The notes: generated by a model from the sequence alone, not told the origin. DNA of 64,000 nt from Pseudocitrobacter faecalis (GCA_003315335.1 QNRL01000002.1:310001-374000); one strand, 5' to 3'; shown: positions 1-9,222, counted from the first letter of the stretch. Program-made: numbers and translations.

Positions 1-276
1 TACCCCTTGCTCGCCACGCGCGGTTTGGCGGGCATCAAGGATGGCCTCGTCAACCATATGCAGCGCGACTTTCGATTTCTGCAGAAAGGCTTCACCCGCC
101 GGAGTCAGCGTTAAACGGCGGTGCGCGCGATGAAAGAGCGTAACCCCGAGACGTTCTTCCAGCGTTTTGATCTGCTGGCTCAGCGCAGGCTGCGCCATGT
201 TGAGGCGCTCGGCAGCCCGGTGCATGTGCAGCTCTTCGGCAACGGTAATAAAGTGGCGCATGAGTCGAAATTGCAT
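1..276 (-). CDS. LysR-family transcriptional regulator, N-terminal part only (gene runs off the window)
   Basis: Only the first 92 codons are present; the effector-binding domain lies outside the window. The reading frame starts at ATG 276 with a GAGGT ribosome site just upstream and encodes MQFRLMRHFITVAEELHMHRA..., followed by the LysR winged-helix signature (AERLNMAQPALSQQIKTLEE at about residues 22-41, then LGVTLFHR and LTPAGEAFL). It is divergent from the decarboxylase gene at 392, the usual LysR arrangement in which the regulator controls its neighbour and itself. By inference it responds to an aromatic acid. An alternative is that it belongs functionally to genes beyond the window edge. 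Confidence 0.9.
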   Translation of the reverse strand, partial: MQFRLMRHFITVAEELHMHRAAERLNMAQPALSQQIKTLEERLGVTLFHRAHRRLTLTPAGEAFLQKSKVALHMVDEAILDARQTARGEQGV

Positions 277-294
277 CAGCCGCTACCTCATAAA

Positions 295-318
295 ATTGAT
301 ATGAATTTTATTATCAAT
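295..318. promoter_or_regulatory. Inverted repeat in the LysR/decarboxylase intergenic region, candidate operator
   Basis: ATTGAT at 295-300 and ATCAAT at 313-318 are separated by 12 bases in the 115-bp divergent promoter region. LysR regulators bind partly dyadic T-N11-A sites in such positions. The repeat is visible in the sequence; its role is inferred. Confidence 0.35.
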
Positions 319-391
319 TTAGCATTAATGATGCAATTGATGACATTCCTCTTTCGCATAAAAATAGGGTTATTCATTTTAAGGAGGATGT

Positions 392-1873
392 ATGGAACAG
401 CAGATTAACGATTTGAGAAGCGCCATTGCCGTGTTACAACAGCATGAAGGCCAATACAGAGAAACAGACCATCCGGTTGATCCTAAAGCAGAACTCGCCG
501 GCGTTTATCGCTACATCGGCGCGGGCGGTACGGTAAAACGCCCTACCCGAACTGGCCCGGCGATGATGTTTAATAGCATTAAAGGCTACCCTGATTCGCG
601 TATTCTGGTCGGGATGCACGCCAGCCGTGAACGCGCGGCGCTGCTTCTCGGCTGCAAGCCTTCCGAACTGGCACAGCATGTGGGTCAGGCGGTAAAAAAT
701 CCCATCGCGCCGGTCGTGGTTCCTGCCGAACACGCACCATGCCAGGAGCAAGTCTGGTACGCTGATGACCCTGACTTTGACCTGCGCAAACTGCTTCCCG
801 CCCCCACCAACACGCCCATTGATGCCGGGCCTTTTTTCTGCCTGGGCCTGGTTTTAGCCAGCGATCCGCAGGACGCGTCGCTGACGGATGTCACTATCCA
901 TCGCCTGTGTGTACAGGAACGGGATGAACTGTCGATGTTCCTGGCCGCAGGACGGCATATCGAAGTCTTCAGAAAGAAAGCAGAAGAGGCCGGTAAGCCT
1001 TTACCGGTGACCATTAATATGGGGCTCGATCCAGCAATTTATATCGGTGCCTGCTTTGAAGCGCCGACCACGCCGTTTGGTTATAACGAATTGGGCGTTG
1101 CGGGTTCGCTTCGTCAATCTCCGGTCGAACTGGTGCAGGGCGTGGCGGTAAATGAAAAAGCGATCGCCCGCGCGGAAATTATTATTGAAGGGGAATTACT
1201 GCCAGGCGTTCGCGTTCGTGAAGATCAGCACACGGATTCCGGACACGCGATGCCGGAGTTTCCCGGTTATTGTGGTGAAGCTAACCCTTCCCTGCCGGTC
1301 ATCAAAGTGAAAGCGGTCACCATGCGTCGTCAGGCTATCCTGCAAACACTGGTCGGGCCCGGAGAAGAGCATACAACACTTGCCGGTCTGCCCACGGAAG
1401 CCAGCATCCGAAATGCCGTGGAAGAGGCCATTCCTGGTTTCCTGCAAAATGTCTATGCGCATACGGCAGGCGGCGGTAAATTCCTGGGGATTTTGCAGGT
1501 CAAAAAACGTCAGGCTTCCGATGAAGGACGCCAGGGGCAAGCCGCACTCATTGCACTTGCCACCTATTCCGAGCTCAAAAATATTATTCTCGTCGACGAA
1601 GATGTCGATATCTTTGATAGCGATGACATCCTTTGGGCGATGACGACACGCATGCAGGGCGATGTCAGCATTACGAACTTACCGGGGCTCAGAGGTCATC
1701 AGTTGGATCCTTCCCAGTCACCTGAATACAGTCACTCTATTCGCGGTAACGGCATTACCTGCAAAACCGTGTTTGACTGCACGGTGCCCTGGGCGCTGAA
1801 ATCAAAATTTGAACGCGCACCCTTTATGGAACTGGATCCCTCCCCCTGGGCACCGGACTTATTTGAGAAATAA
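392..1873 (+). CDS. aroY: UbiD-family aromatic acid decarboxylase, AroY/protocatechuate decarboxylase-like
   Basis: 493 aa, closely resembling from memory the Klebsiella AroY protocatechuate decarboxylase and gallate/4-hydroxybenzoate decarboxylase C subunits. The family removes CO2 from (hydroxy)benzoates non-oxidatively with prenylated FMN made by a UbiX-type enzyme. Visible family features are R171 in TDVTIHRL, the cofactor/substrate segment around 208-238 (INMGLDPAIYIGACFEAP, then GYNELGVAG), and the acidic pair E262 and E267 in ARAEIIIEGEL, matching the Arg-Glu-Glu set of UbiD enzymes. An AAGGAGG site sits four bases before the ATG. No UbiX-like (B) or small D subunit gene follows, so prenyl-FMN must be supplied from elsewhere. 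The preferred substrate (protocatechuate, gallate or 4-hydroxybenzoate) cannot be read from sequence. E. coli K-12 has no such gene at this locus. Confidence 0.88.
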   Translation: MEQQINDLRSAIAVLQQHEGQYRETDHPVDPKAELAGVYRYIGAGGTVKRPTRTGPAMMFNSIKGYPDSRILVGMHASRERAALLLGCKPSELAQHVGQAVKNPIAPVVVPAEHAPCQEQVWYADDPDFDLRKLLPAPTNTPIDAGPFFCLGLVLASDPQDASLTDVTIHRLCVQERDELSMFLAAGRHIEVFRKKAEEAGKPLPVTINMGLDPAIYIGACFEAPTTPFGYNELGVAGSLRQSPVELVQGVAVNEKAIARAEIIIEGELLPGVRVREDQHTDSGHAMPEFPGYCGEANPSLPVIKVKAVTMRRQAILQTLVGPGEEHTTLAGLPTEASIRNAVEEAIPGFLQNVYAHTAGGGKFLGILQVKKRQASDEGRQGQAALIALATYSELKNIILVDEDVDIFDSDDILWAMTTRMQGDVSITNLPGLRGHQLDPSQSPEYSHSIRGNGITCKTVFDCTVPWALKSKFERAPFMELDPSPWAPDLFEK

Positions 1874-1987
1874 TGGACGGGTCGTCATTTTAGCGGGCAA
1901 TGCGGAATTTGCCCGCGCCATTTTGCTGCACAGGCGAGTCGGTGTACCATCCTGGACAGTGATTTTAATCTGACTTGAGACCCTACT

Positions 1988-2806
1988 ATGACTGCACGTG
2001 TGATTGCCCTGGATCTGGACGGTACCCTACTCACTCCGAAAAAAACGCTCCTGCCTTCCTCGCTGGAAGCGCTGAAGCGCGCGCAAGAGGCGGGATACCA
2101 ATTGCTCATCGTCACCGGTCGCCATCACGTTGCCATTCATCCGTTTTATCAGGCGCTGGCGTTAGAAACACCGGCAATTTGCTGTAACGGCACCTATTTG
2201 TATGATTATCATGCGAAAAAAGTGTTAGAAGCCGATCCTATGCCGGTCGACAAAGCACAGCAGCTTATCGCGATGCTGGATGAATATCACATCCACGGCC
2301 TGATGTATGTGGATGACACCATGATGTATCAGTATCCCACCGGGCATGTCGTACGTACCAGCAACTGGGCGCAGTCTTTGCCGGAAGCGCAGCGTCCGTC
2401 CTTTACCCAGGTCGATTCTCTGGCACGGGCCGCGAGCGAGGTGAAAAACGTCTGGAAATTTGCCCTGACCGATGAAGACCTGCCGAAACTGAGAAAATTC
2501 GGCGAGCAGGTTGAAGAGACGTTACAGCTTGAGTGCGAATGGTCATGGCACGATCAGGTGGACATCGCTCGCCAGGGAAACAGCAAAGGCAAGCGTCTAA
2601 CCCAGTGGGTGGAATCACAAGGATTGTCGATGAAAGACGTCATTGCGTTTGGCGATAACTTCAACGATATCAGCATGCTGGAAGCGGCTGGAATGGGGGT
2701 AGCGATGGGAAATGCCGACGACGCGGTGAAAGCGCGCGCCAACGTGGTGATTGGCGATAACACCACCGATACCATCGCCGAATTTATCTATACCCACTTG
2801 CTGTGA
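1988..2806 (+). CDS. ybhA: Pyridoxal phosphate phosphatase / HAD-family sugar phosphatase YbhA
   Basis: 272 aa, the same length as E. coli YbhA. It is a Cof-type HAD phosphatase: motif I is DLDGT with D9 and D11 (nucleophile and acid/base), motif II lies in LLIVTGRHH, and motifs III/IV include the lysine before the GDNFND segment near residue 222, which binds Mg. YbhA dephosphorylates pyridoxal 5'-phosphate and, in vitro, other small phosphates in the cytoplasm. The gene converges with modC; the two coding regions abut with no gap, so transcription of each must end inside the other. Confidence 0.95.
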   Translation: MTARVIALDLDGTLLTPKKTLLPSSLEALKRAQEAGYQLLIVTGRHHVAIHPFYQALALETPAICCNGTYLYDYHAKKVLEADPMPVDKAQQLIAMLDEYHIHGLMYVDDTMMYQYPTGHVVRTSNWAQSLPEAQRPSFTQVDSLARAASEVKNVWKFALTDEDLPKLRKFGEQVEETLQLECEWSWHDQVDIARQGNSKGKRLTQWVESQGLSMKDVIAFGDNFNDISMLEAAGMGVAMGNADDAVKARANVVIGDNTTDTIAEFIYTHLL

Positions 2807-3865
2807 TCAGGCAGTAATCGACACGCTCTTGATTTGCGCATAGAGCCATTGGCCTGGCTTCACCGCCAGGTCATCCCTCGCCCACGGGCTAATCCGCGCC
2901 CACAGCGTTCTGCCGCTGACGTCTAACTGCACTTCCACTTGGCCATTATTATCGTAACATTGCACCACTTTGGCATGCAGCACGTTGCGGATACTGGTAT
3001 GCGGTGAGGGTTGCAGCACCAGCGAAACATCTGTTGCCTGAATACGTACGCGCACGGCAGAGTGAAGCGGGCGCTCAAGTTTATTCACCCACACATGCTG
3101 ATCGCCCAGCGCCAGAGCGGTCATCGCGTAATGCGGATGATGCTCCAGCACCGTGACGCGTAAAATCGAACTTTGCTGATCCTGCGGCAGCCAGGGATGC
3201 ATCACGCTGCTGCCCCAGACTTCCTCCAGATTACCGAAGGCTTTAACCTGACCCGCTTCCAGCACCAGCACTTTATCCGCCAGATGAAGAATTTCATCCA
3301 GCGAGTGGCTGACATAAAGCATCGGAATATTAATCTCACGCGCCAGGCGTTGCAGATACGGCAGCAGCTCGCGTTTACGCGGGATATCCAGCGAGGCCAG
3401 CGGTTCATCGAGCAGCAGAAGTTCTGGCGCGGTGAGCAGCGCCCGACCAATCGCCACGCGTTGCTTTTCGCCGCCGGATAAACTTCCCGGCAGACGATCG
3501 AGCAGTGCTTCAATACCCAGCAGCGTCACCAGTTTATCAAACTGGCTCTCCATGCTTTTAGCCATGCCATACCGCAGATTGCCGCGCACTTTATAGTGAG
3601 GAAAAAGACGTGCATCCTGGAAGACATAGCCCACGCGGCGTTTTTCCGGGGCCAGGCAGATGCCTTTTTCGGCATCATTCAGCACACGATCGTTAAGCAC
3701 TATGCGCCCTTTCTCGGGGCGAGTCAGACCGCTGATGGCATTAATTAGCGACGTTTTCCCCGCGCCGGATACGCCAAATACGGCGGTGATCCCACTGGCA
3801 GGCAGCGATTCATGAATAGTCAGGCAGTGCGAGCCCAGCGTTTGGCTAAAGTTCAGTTCGAGCAT
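2807..3865 (-). CDS. modC: Molybdate ABC transporter ATP-binding protein ModC
   Basis: 352 aa. The ATPase half carries Walker A at 31-38 (GVSGAGKT), the signature LSGGE at 129-133, Walker B LLLLDEP at 149-155 and the switch histidine near 187. The C-terminal third (about 290-352) is a Mop-type molybdate-binding domain, which separates ModC from CysA and PotA. It energises import through ModB. It is the last gene of modABC, three bases after modB. Confidence 0.97.
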   Translation of the reverse strand: MLELNFSQTLGSHCLTIHESLPASGITAVFGVSGAGKTSLINAISGLTRPEKGRIVLNDRVLNDAEKGICLAPEKRRVGYVFQDARLFPHYKVRGNLRYGMAKSMESQFDKLVTLLGIEALLDRLPGSLSGGEKQRVAIGRALLTAPELLLLDEPLASLDIPRKRELLPYLQRLAREINIPMLYVSHSLDEILHLADKVLVLEAGQVKAFGNLEEVWGSSVMHPWLPQDQQSSILRVTVLEHHPHYAMTALALGDQHVWVNKLERPLHSAVRVRIQATDVSLVLQPSPHTSIRNVLHAKVVQCYDNNGQVEVQLDVSGRTLWARISPWARDDLAVKPGQWLYAQIKSVSITA

Positions 3866-3868
3866 GCG

Positions 3869-4558
3869 TTACGCCCCAATCCGTTGACGGCTCACGCGCG
3901 CCAGCCATTCTGAAATCATCAGAGAAATCAGCGCCAGCGCAATCGAAATAAGACACAGCCTTGCCGCCGCGCTTTCACCACCAGGCGTTTGAATCAGGGT
4001 GTACATGGCGGAAGGAATGGTGCGGGTTTCGCCAGGGATATTGGAGACAAAGGTAATGGTTGCCCCAAACTCGCCCAGCGAGCGGGCAAACGCCAGTACG
4101 GTGCCGACGATGATTCCGGGTAGCATCAGCGGCAACGTAATGGTGCAAAACACCCGCCAGCGCCCTGCACCCAGCGTTCTTGCTGCCTGTTCCAGTTTGA
4201 TGTCCACCCCTTCCAGCGCCAGACGAATCGCGCGTACCATCAGCGGAAAAGACATCACCGCTGCGGCCATCACGGCCCCGCGCCAACTGAAAGCAAAGGT
4301 CAGGCCGAACCAGTCATAAAGCCAGGCACCGATAAAACCGCGTCGCCCCATCGCCACCAGCAATAAATAACCCACCACCACCGGCGGCAACACCAGCGGA
4401 AGATGGATGAATCCATCGAGTAAGGCTTTGCCGGGGAAATTACGCCTCACCAGCAGCCAGGCAAAGAAGATCCCAAAGGGCAAACTGAATAACACCGCGA
4501 GAGTTGATACTTTCAGGCTCAGCAACACCGCCTGCCATTCGGGATCCGTTAATATCAT
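3869..4558 (-). CDS. modB: Molybdate ABC transporter permease ModB
   Basis: 229 aa inner-membrane protein with about five hydrophobic segments. The EAA loop that docks onto ModC is visible at about 123-142 (EQAARTLGAGRWRVF). It forms the homodimeric channel that takes molybdate from ModA. The start codon overlaps the modA stop by four bases, giving translational coupling. Confidence 0.97.
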   Translation of the reverse strand: MILTDPEWQAVLLSLKVSTLAVLFSLPFGIFFAWLLVRRNFPGKALLDGFIHLPLVLPPVVVGYLLLVAMGRRGFIGAWLYDWFGLTFAFSWRGAVMAAAVMSFPLMVRAIRLALEGVDIKLEQAARTLGAGRWRVFCTITLPLMLPGIIVGTVLAFARSLGEFGATITFVSNIPGETRTIPSAMYTLIQTPGGESAAARLCLISIALALISLMISEWLARVSRQRIGA

Positions 4559-5331
4559 TGTTGTGTGGTAAATCCGTAACGTTTAAAGATGGCTGAAGCC
4601 TGCGGCCCTTGCAGATAGTCGTAGAACGCGGTCACGGTAGCCTTTTTATGACCGTCGATAATCGCCAGCGGGTATTCCACTCTCTTATGGGAATCTTCCG
4701 GGAACGTACCGACCACTTTCACGCCTTTGCTGGCCACAGCGTCAGAGCCGTAGACGATACCCAGCGGTGCTTCGCTGCGCTCTACCAGCGCCAGTGCGCC
4801 ACGCACATCTTCCGCCGGGGCCAGTTTTGGTGACAGGGTATCCCAGGCACCCAGTTTTTGCAGCGCTTCTTTCGCATAAATGCCCGCCGGCACGTGATCC
4901 GGATCGCCTACCGCCAGACGTCCGTCCTTCAACAGTTTCGTCCAATCGGTTTTGGCATTAATGGTTATATCGCCCTGCGCGCTGGCCTTAGGCGCGACCA
5001 CCACCAGACTATTGCCGAGCAGCGTTTTGCGCGTCGCCGTGTCGATAGACTTTTTATCTACCGCGTAATCCATCCATTTCTGGTCGGCAGAAATAAAGAG
5101 ATCCGCAGGTGCACCCGCTTCAATCTGACGCGCAAGCGTAGAAGAAGAGGCAAACGAAGAGACGACATCCACGTTCTTCTCTTTCTTATACGCTTTGGCA
5201 ATATCCTGCATTGCATTCGTCAGCGATGCTGCAGCGAAAACGGTGATTTTGCCGTCATCCGCCAGGGCGTGGCCCGCCACTGAGAGCGCAAGCGTAGTCC
5301 CTGCAACCAAACGTAACCATGAACCTGCCAT
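4555..5331 (-). CDS. modA: Molybdate-binding periplasmic protein ModA
   Basis: 258 aa, one residue longer than E. coli ModA. The N-terminus is a signal peptide ending near ALA at residue 24. The mature protein begins DDGKITVFAAASL, whose AAASL loop and the SSS stretch (FASSSTLARQ) contribute serine ligands for molybdate and tungstate. It delivers the oxyanion to ModBC. An AGGAG site lies seven bases before the ATG. A ModE-type operator sits just upstream at 5350-5375. Confidence 0.97.
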   Translation of the reverse strand: MAGSWLRLVAGTTLALSVAGHALADDGKITVFAAASLTNAMQDIAKAYKKEKNVDVVSSFASSSTLARQIEAGAPADLFISADQKWMDYAVDKKSIDTATRKTLLGNSLVVVAPKASAQGDITINAKTDWTKLLKDGRLAVGDPDHVPAGIYAKEALQKLGAWDTLSPKLAPAEDVRGALALVERSEAPLGIVYGSDAVASKGVKVVGTFPEDSHKRVEYPLAIIDGHKKATVTAFYDYLQGPQASAIFKRYGFTTQQ

Positions 5332-5349
5332 TTGAAACTCCTGTGAATA

Positions 5350-5375
5350 TCGTTGTATATCGACAAATATAGCGA
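5350..5375 (-). promoter_or_regulatory. ModE operator of modABC
   Basis: Read on the minus strand, half-sites TCGCTATATT and TATACAACGA flank a 6-base spacer, matching the known ModE-type layout of a TCGnTATAT half-site and its inverse. A possible -10 (TATATT) lies inside the first half-site, so ModE-molybdate binding would block RNA polymerase. The box ends 18 bases before the modA ATG. Confidence 0.8.
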
Positions 5376-5452
5376 CAAGCCAGACCGTTTCCTAGCGTTA
5401 ATTTATTACTTTTAAGGGGTATTATCGGCAAAAATGCGGGGAGCTTGAAAGC

Positions 5453-5478
5453 AAAACGCCCGGTATAGACCGGGCGTT
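5453..5478 (-). terminator. Intrinsic terminator after acrZ
   Basis: A perfect 8-bp GC-rich stem (CGCCCGGT/ACCGGGCG, 5457-5476) with a 4-base loop is followed on the minus strand by a short T-run. It separates acrZ from the modA promoter. Confidence 0.7.
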
Positions 5479-5486
5479 GGGGGAAA

Positions 5487-5636
5487 TCAGTGGTTCTGCG
5501 GGCGGTTATCTTTGTGACCAACGCCAGAAAAGACGTTGAACACTTCACCGAGTCCGTAAATCGCCCCCATAATGATTGCCATTACGATAGGTACCATGAT
5601 TACGGCAAAAACCAGACTTTTCAGCAGTTCTAACAT
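5487..5636 (-). CDS. acrZ: AcrAB-TolC efflux pump small accessory protein AcrZ
   Basis: 49 aa, the same length as E. coli AcrZ (YbhT). It begins [20 protein letters not shown] and consists of one bent transmembrane helix with a short polar C-terminal tail ([11 protein letters not shown]). In E. coli it binds AcrB in the inner membrane and affects export of some drugs. It stands alone between the modA promoter and modE, divergent from modE, with its own terminator. Confidence 0.95.
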   Translation of the reverse strand: MLELLKSLVFAVIMVPIVMAIIMGAIYGLGEVFNVFSGVGHKDNRPQNH

Positions 5637-5764
5637 GGTTTACTCCAGACATTACGTTTACCTTATTGTAACCATCTTCAGGAGAAAAACACTCCCTTTT
5701 GTGCGATGCGCTTTGCCCTTGCCATCATTTCAGTCACAATAACCCTTTTTTCAGGACGCTCTTT

Positions 5765-6553
5765 ATGCAGGCAGAAATTCTCCTCACCCTCAAGCTTCAG
5801 CAACGTCTGTTTGCCGACCCGCGTCGCATCTCGCTGTTGAAACAAATTGCGCAAACCGGCTCCATCAGCCAGGGCGCGAAGAACGCCGGCATCAGCTATA
5901 AAAGCGCCTGGGATGCCATCAATGAAATGAATACGTTGAGCGAACAGTCTCTGGTGGATCGCGCAACGGGCGGGAAAGGCGGCGGCGGCGCGGTGCTGAC
6001 GCGTTATGGCCAGCGTCTTATTCAGCTTTACGACCTGCTGGCACAAATTCAGCAAAAAGCGTTCGACGTGCTGAGCGATGATGACGCCCTGCCCCTCGAT
6101 AGTCTGCTGGCCGCCATTTCCCGTTTTTCCCTGCAAACCAGCGCCCGCAACCAGTGGTTTGGTACCGTCACCCGTCGCGACCACCAGCAGGTGCAGCAGC
6201 ATGTGGATATTTTATTGGCCGACGGTGAAACCCGTCTGAAAGTTGCCATCACCGCGCAAAGCGGCGAACGCCTTGGTCTGGATGAAGGCCAGGAAGTACT
6301 GGTGCTGTTGAAGGCGCCGTGGGTCAGCGTTACGCGCGATCCGTCGCAAGCCCGCGATGCGGACAACCAGCTTGCCTGTCGTATCAGCCATATCCAGCGC
6401 GGCACCGAACAGTGCGAGGTACTAATGACGCTGCCGGACGGGCAGACTCTGTGTGCAACATTGCCGCTAAAGAAAGCCGAAGAACTGGAAGAAGGTGCCG
6501 AGGTCACAGCATATTTTAATGCTGACCGCATCATTCTCGCCACGTTGTGCTGA
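5765..6553 (+). CDS. modE: Molybdate-responsive transcriptional regulator ModE
   Basis: 262 aa, E. coli length. The start at MQAEILL was chosen over an in-frame upstream codon by comparison with the family. The N-terminal winged-helix domain (about 1-110) contains ISQGAKNAGISYKSAWDAINEM. The SARNQ motif at 126-130 opens the molybdate-binding half, which has two Mop domains to the C-terminus. Molybdate-loaded dimers repress modABC and activate some molybdoenzyme genes. Two candidate targets are visible in this window: the modA operator and a better palindrome at 19708-19733. Confidence 0.97.
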   Translation: MQAEILLTLKLQQRLFADPRRISLLKQIAQTGSISQGAKNAGISYKSAWDAINEMNTLSEQSLVDRATGGKGGGGAVLTRYGQRLIQLYDLLAQIQQKAFDVLSDDDALPLDSLLAAISRFSLQTSARNQWFGTVTRRDHQQVQQHVDILLADGETRLKVAITAQSGERLGLDEGQEVLVLLKAPWVSVTRDPSQARDADNQLACRISHIQRGTEQCEVLMTLPDGQTLCATLPLKKAEELEEGAEVTAYFNADRIILATLC

Positions 6554-6620
6554 TGCCATTGACATCATGATGTGAAAGACGTATCCCTGATAAAAATCGC
6601 TGCAAAAAATGGGATACACA

Positions 6621-8090
6621 ATGTCATCATTGCAAATTTCGCAAGGCACGTTTCGTCTTAGCGACACCAAAACGCTAAAAATTGAGCAACTGACCCTGCG
6701 CGCCGGTGAAAGCTGGGCGTTTGTCGGAAGCAACGGTAGCGGCAAATCAGCACTCGCCCGTGCGCTGGCGGGAGAACTGCCGCTCCTTTCCGGAACGCGC
6801 GCGTGTCAGTTTACACGTATCACCCGCCTCTCCTTCGAGCAATTGCAGAAACTGGTGAGCGAGGAATGGCAGCGCAACAACACGGATTTGCTCAGCCCCG
6901 GCGAGGATGACACTGGCCGCACTACCGCAGAAATCATTCAGGATGAGGTCAAAAACGCGATACGTTGCGCAGCGCTCGCCGACCGTTTTGGCATCAGCCA
7001 TTTACTGGTAAGGCGCTTTAAATATCTCTCTACCGGCGAAACGCGCAAAACCCTGCTGTGTCAGGCGCTGATGGCGGAACCCGATTTATTGATCCTCGAT
7101 GAGCCGTTTGACGGGCTCGACGTTGCCTCCCGCCAGCAACTGGCAGAGCATCTCGCCAGCCTCAGTGAGGCCGGTTATACGCTGGTGCTGGTTCTCAACC
7201 GCTTTGATGATATCCCCGATTTTGTGCCCTTTGCCGGGGTGCTGGCCGAATGTTCACTCATCGAAACTGGCGAAAAAAATGCGCTGCTGGCGCAAACGCT
7301 CGTCGCCCAACTGGCACACAGTGAAAAACTGAGCGGCATGACTTTGCCCGAGCCTGACGCCCCTTCTGCACGTTTGCTGCTTGCCGACGATGAAGCACGC
7401 ATTGTGCTGCGTGACGGCGTCGTCTCCTATAACGATCGGCCCATTATCAATCACCTGAGCTGGACAGTTGGGCCCAACGAGCACTGGCAGATTGTCGGCC
7501 CTAACGGTGCGGGGAAATCGACGCTGTTAAGCCTGGTGACAGGCGACCATCCGCAGGGTTACAGCAACGACCTGACGCTGTTTGGCCGCCGTCGCGGCAG
7601 CGGCGAAACCATCTGGGATATCAAGAAACATATCGGCTACGTCAGCAGTAGTCTGCATCTGGATTACCGCGTTAGCACCACGGTACGTAACGTCATTCTT
7701 TCCGGTTATTTTGACTCCATCGGCATTTACCAGGCGGTGTCGGATAAACAACGTAAGCTGGTCGATCGGTGGCTCGCGATTCTCGGTATGAATGCGCGTA
7801 CCGCCGATGCGCCGTTTCACAGTCTGTCATGGGGACAGCAGCGGCTGGCGCTTATCGTTCGTGCGCTGGTCAAACACCCGACGTTGCTGATTCTTGATGA
7901 ACCACTGCAAGGGCTGGATCCGCTCAACCGCCAGCTGGTGCGCCGCTTTATTGATGTGTTGATCAGCGAGGGGAAAACGCAGTTACTGTTTGTCTCACAC
8001 CATGCGGAAGATGCGCCAGACTGTATTACCCATCGATTGGAATTTATTGCCGAGGGTGAGGGATATCGCTACCAGGTAGGTAAAATATAA
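6621..8090 (+). CDS. modF: ModF, tandem ABC ATPase of the molybdenum locus
   Basis: 489 aa with two ABC domains. The first Walker A is GSNGSGKS at 36-43 and the second (GPNGAGKST) is near residue 295; each domain has its own Walker B (LLILDEPFDGLD and LLILDEPLQGLD). There is no membrane segment. The start MSSLQISQG was chosen over a codon 12 bases upstream because it matches the E. coli protein. It lies downstream of modE. Its biochemical role is unsettled; it is not required for molybdate import in E. coli. Confidence 0.95.
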   Translation: MSSLQISQGTFRLSDTKTLKIEQLTLRAGESWAFVGSNGSGKSALARALAGELPLLSGTRACQFTRITRLSFEQLQKLVSEEWQRNNTDLLSPGEDDTGRTTAEIIQDEVKNAIRCAALADRFGISHLLVRRFKYLSTGETRKTLLCQALMAEPDLLILDEPFDGLDVASRQQLAEHLASLSEAGYTLVLVLNRFDDIPDFVPFAGVLAECSLIETGEKNALLAQTLVAQLAHSEKLSGMTLPEPDAPSARLLLADDEARIVLRDGVVSYNDRPIINHLSWTVGPNEHWQIVGPNGAGKSTLLSLVTGDHPQGYSNDLTLFGRRRGSGETIWDIKKHIGYVSSSLHLDYRVSTTVRNVILSGYFDSIGIYQAVSDKQRKLVDRWLAILGMNARTADAPFHSLSWGQQRLALIVRALVKHPTLLILDEPLQGLDPLNRQLVRRFIDVLISEGKTQLLFVSHHAEDAPDCITHRLEFIAEGEGYRYQVGKI

Positions 8091-8092
8091 AT

Positions 8093-8120
8093 ATCAGGGT
8101 TCCCTTTGAGGAGCCCTGAT
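8093..8120 (+). terminator. Hairpin after modF
   Basis: ATCAGGG and CCCTGAT form a 7-bp stem with further inner pairing, three bases after the modF stop. It lacks a proper T-run, so it may be a weak or factor-assisted terminator. Confidence 0.45.
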
Positions 8121-8255
8121 TATATATAAAGGCAACCTTAATCCTGTATTAACAAAATCTAAAAAGTGAAAACAGAGCGTCAGGAATAGAATCCCAACGC
8201 TCTTTTAATTTTAGCGCTGACAATGACGTCGGCTGTGTTATTTACAGGAAAATAC

Positions 8256-9173
8256 ATGAATCTGTCGTTTAGGTTTCCCCACGCACGTTGCATTTTTTTC
8301 AGTTTCCTTTTTGCATTATCTTTTCAGGTTTTTGCGGCGAATCAACCAGAACCGCAGCAAGCCGAAGACCCCGCCGAGATTGCCTTTGCCGCCATGCAGC
8401 GTGTAGCGGTTCCCGGCCCGGCGACCATCCCATTGGGCAAAAAAGCCTCCATTCAATTACCCAAAGATTATGTCTATTTCCCGCCGAAAGAATCGTCCGT
8501 ATTTATGACGGAGCTGGGAAATTACGTCGACGATGAGAATTTTTATGGTTTGGTGTTTCATAAAAATATCGATGGCTTTATTTCTATTGATTATGACAAT
8601 TCCGGTTATATCAAAGATGATGATGCAAAAGACTGGGATGCCGATGAATTACTCAAAAGCCTGCGTGAAGGAACAAAAGAGGGCAATAAAGATCGCGTGA
8701 AAAAAGGAATTCCGGCAATAGAGGTCATTGGCTGGGTCGAAAAACCCACCTATGATGCTACAACTCACCGTTTAATCTGGTCTGCCGCGCTGCAAGACAT
8801 TGGCAGCAATGTGCCCGTGAACGAACAAGGCGTTAACTACAATACTTACCTGCTGGGTCGTGAGGGTTACTTCGAGCTGAATCTGATTACCGATCGCGGC
8901 AGTGTGGAAGCCGCCAAACCGTTGACGAAAACGCTGCTTAATACGGTCAACTTTAACCAGGGTCAGCGTTACAGCGACTACAACGCTAAAACCGATAAAC
9001 TGGCTGAATATGGTTTGGCCGCACTCATTGGAGGTATTGCAGCGAAAAAAGTTGGCCTGTTGGCGATGATTGGCATCACGCTGCTTAAATTCTGGAAAAT
9101 TGCTATGTTTGGCCTGATTGCCGCAGGGGCAGGGCTGAAACACTTGCTGTTCCGTAAAAAATCTGACGACTAA
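8256..9173 (+). CDS. DUF2167 family envelope protein of unknown function
   Basis: 305 aa from the ATG at 8256, preferred over an in-frame ATG at 8223 because it has an AGGA site and begins directly with a signal peptide (about 1-27, ending FQVFA). The central part is mixed alpha/beta, with a tyrosine- and aspartate-rich region (YGLVFHKNIDGFISIDYD) and the segment RLIWSAALQDIGS. The C-terminus has one or two hydrophobic helices (about 255-290) and a basic end (LFRKKSDD). The protein is therefore probably anchored in the inner membrane with its body in the periplasm. I recognise the family (DUF2167) but no function is established. It is absent between modF and galE in E. coli K-12. Confidence 0.8.
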   Translation: MNLSFRFPHARCIFFSFLFALSFQVFAANQPEPQQAEDPAEIAFAAMQRVAVPGPATIPLGKKASIQLPKDYVYFPPKESSVFMTELGNYVDDENFYGLVFHKNIDGFISIDYDNSGYIKDDDAKDWDADELLKSLREGTKEGNKDRVKKGIPAIEVIGWVEKPTYDATTHRLIWSAALQDIGSNVPVNEQGVNYNTYLLGREGYFELNLITDRGSVEAAKPLTKTLLNTVNFNQGQRYSDYNAKTDKLAEYGLAALIGGIAAKKVGLLAMIGITLLKFWKIAMFGLIAAGAGLKHLLFRKKSDD

Positions 9174-9186
9174 TCAGCCCCTCCCC

Positions 9187-9222
9187 GGTTGCGCCAGTGC
9201 GGCTTGACTGCGCGGGCGCAAC
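9187..9222. terminator. Hairpin between the DUF2167 gene and the gal promoter
   Basis: GTTGCGCC pairs with GGCGCAAC and there is further inner complementarity. No T-run follows. It may end the DUF2167 transcript. Confidence 0.4.
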
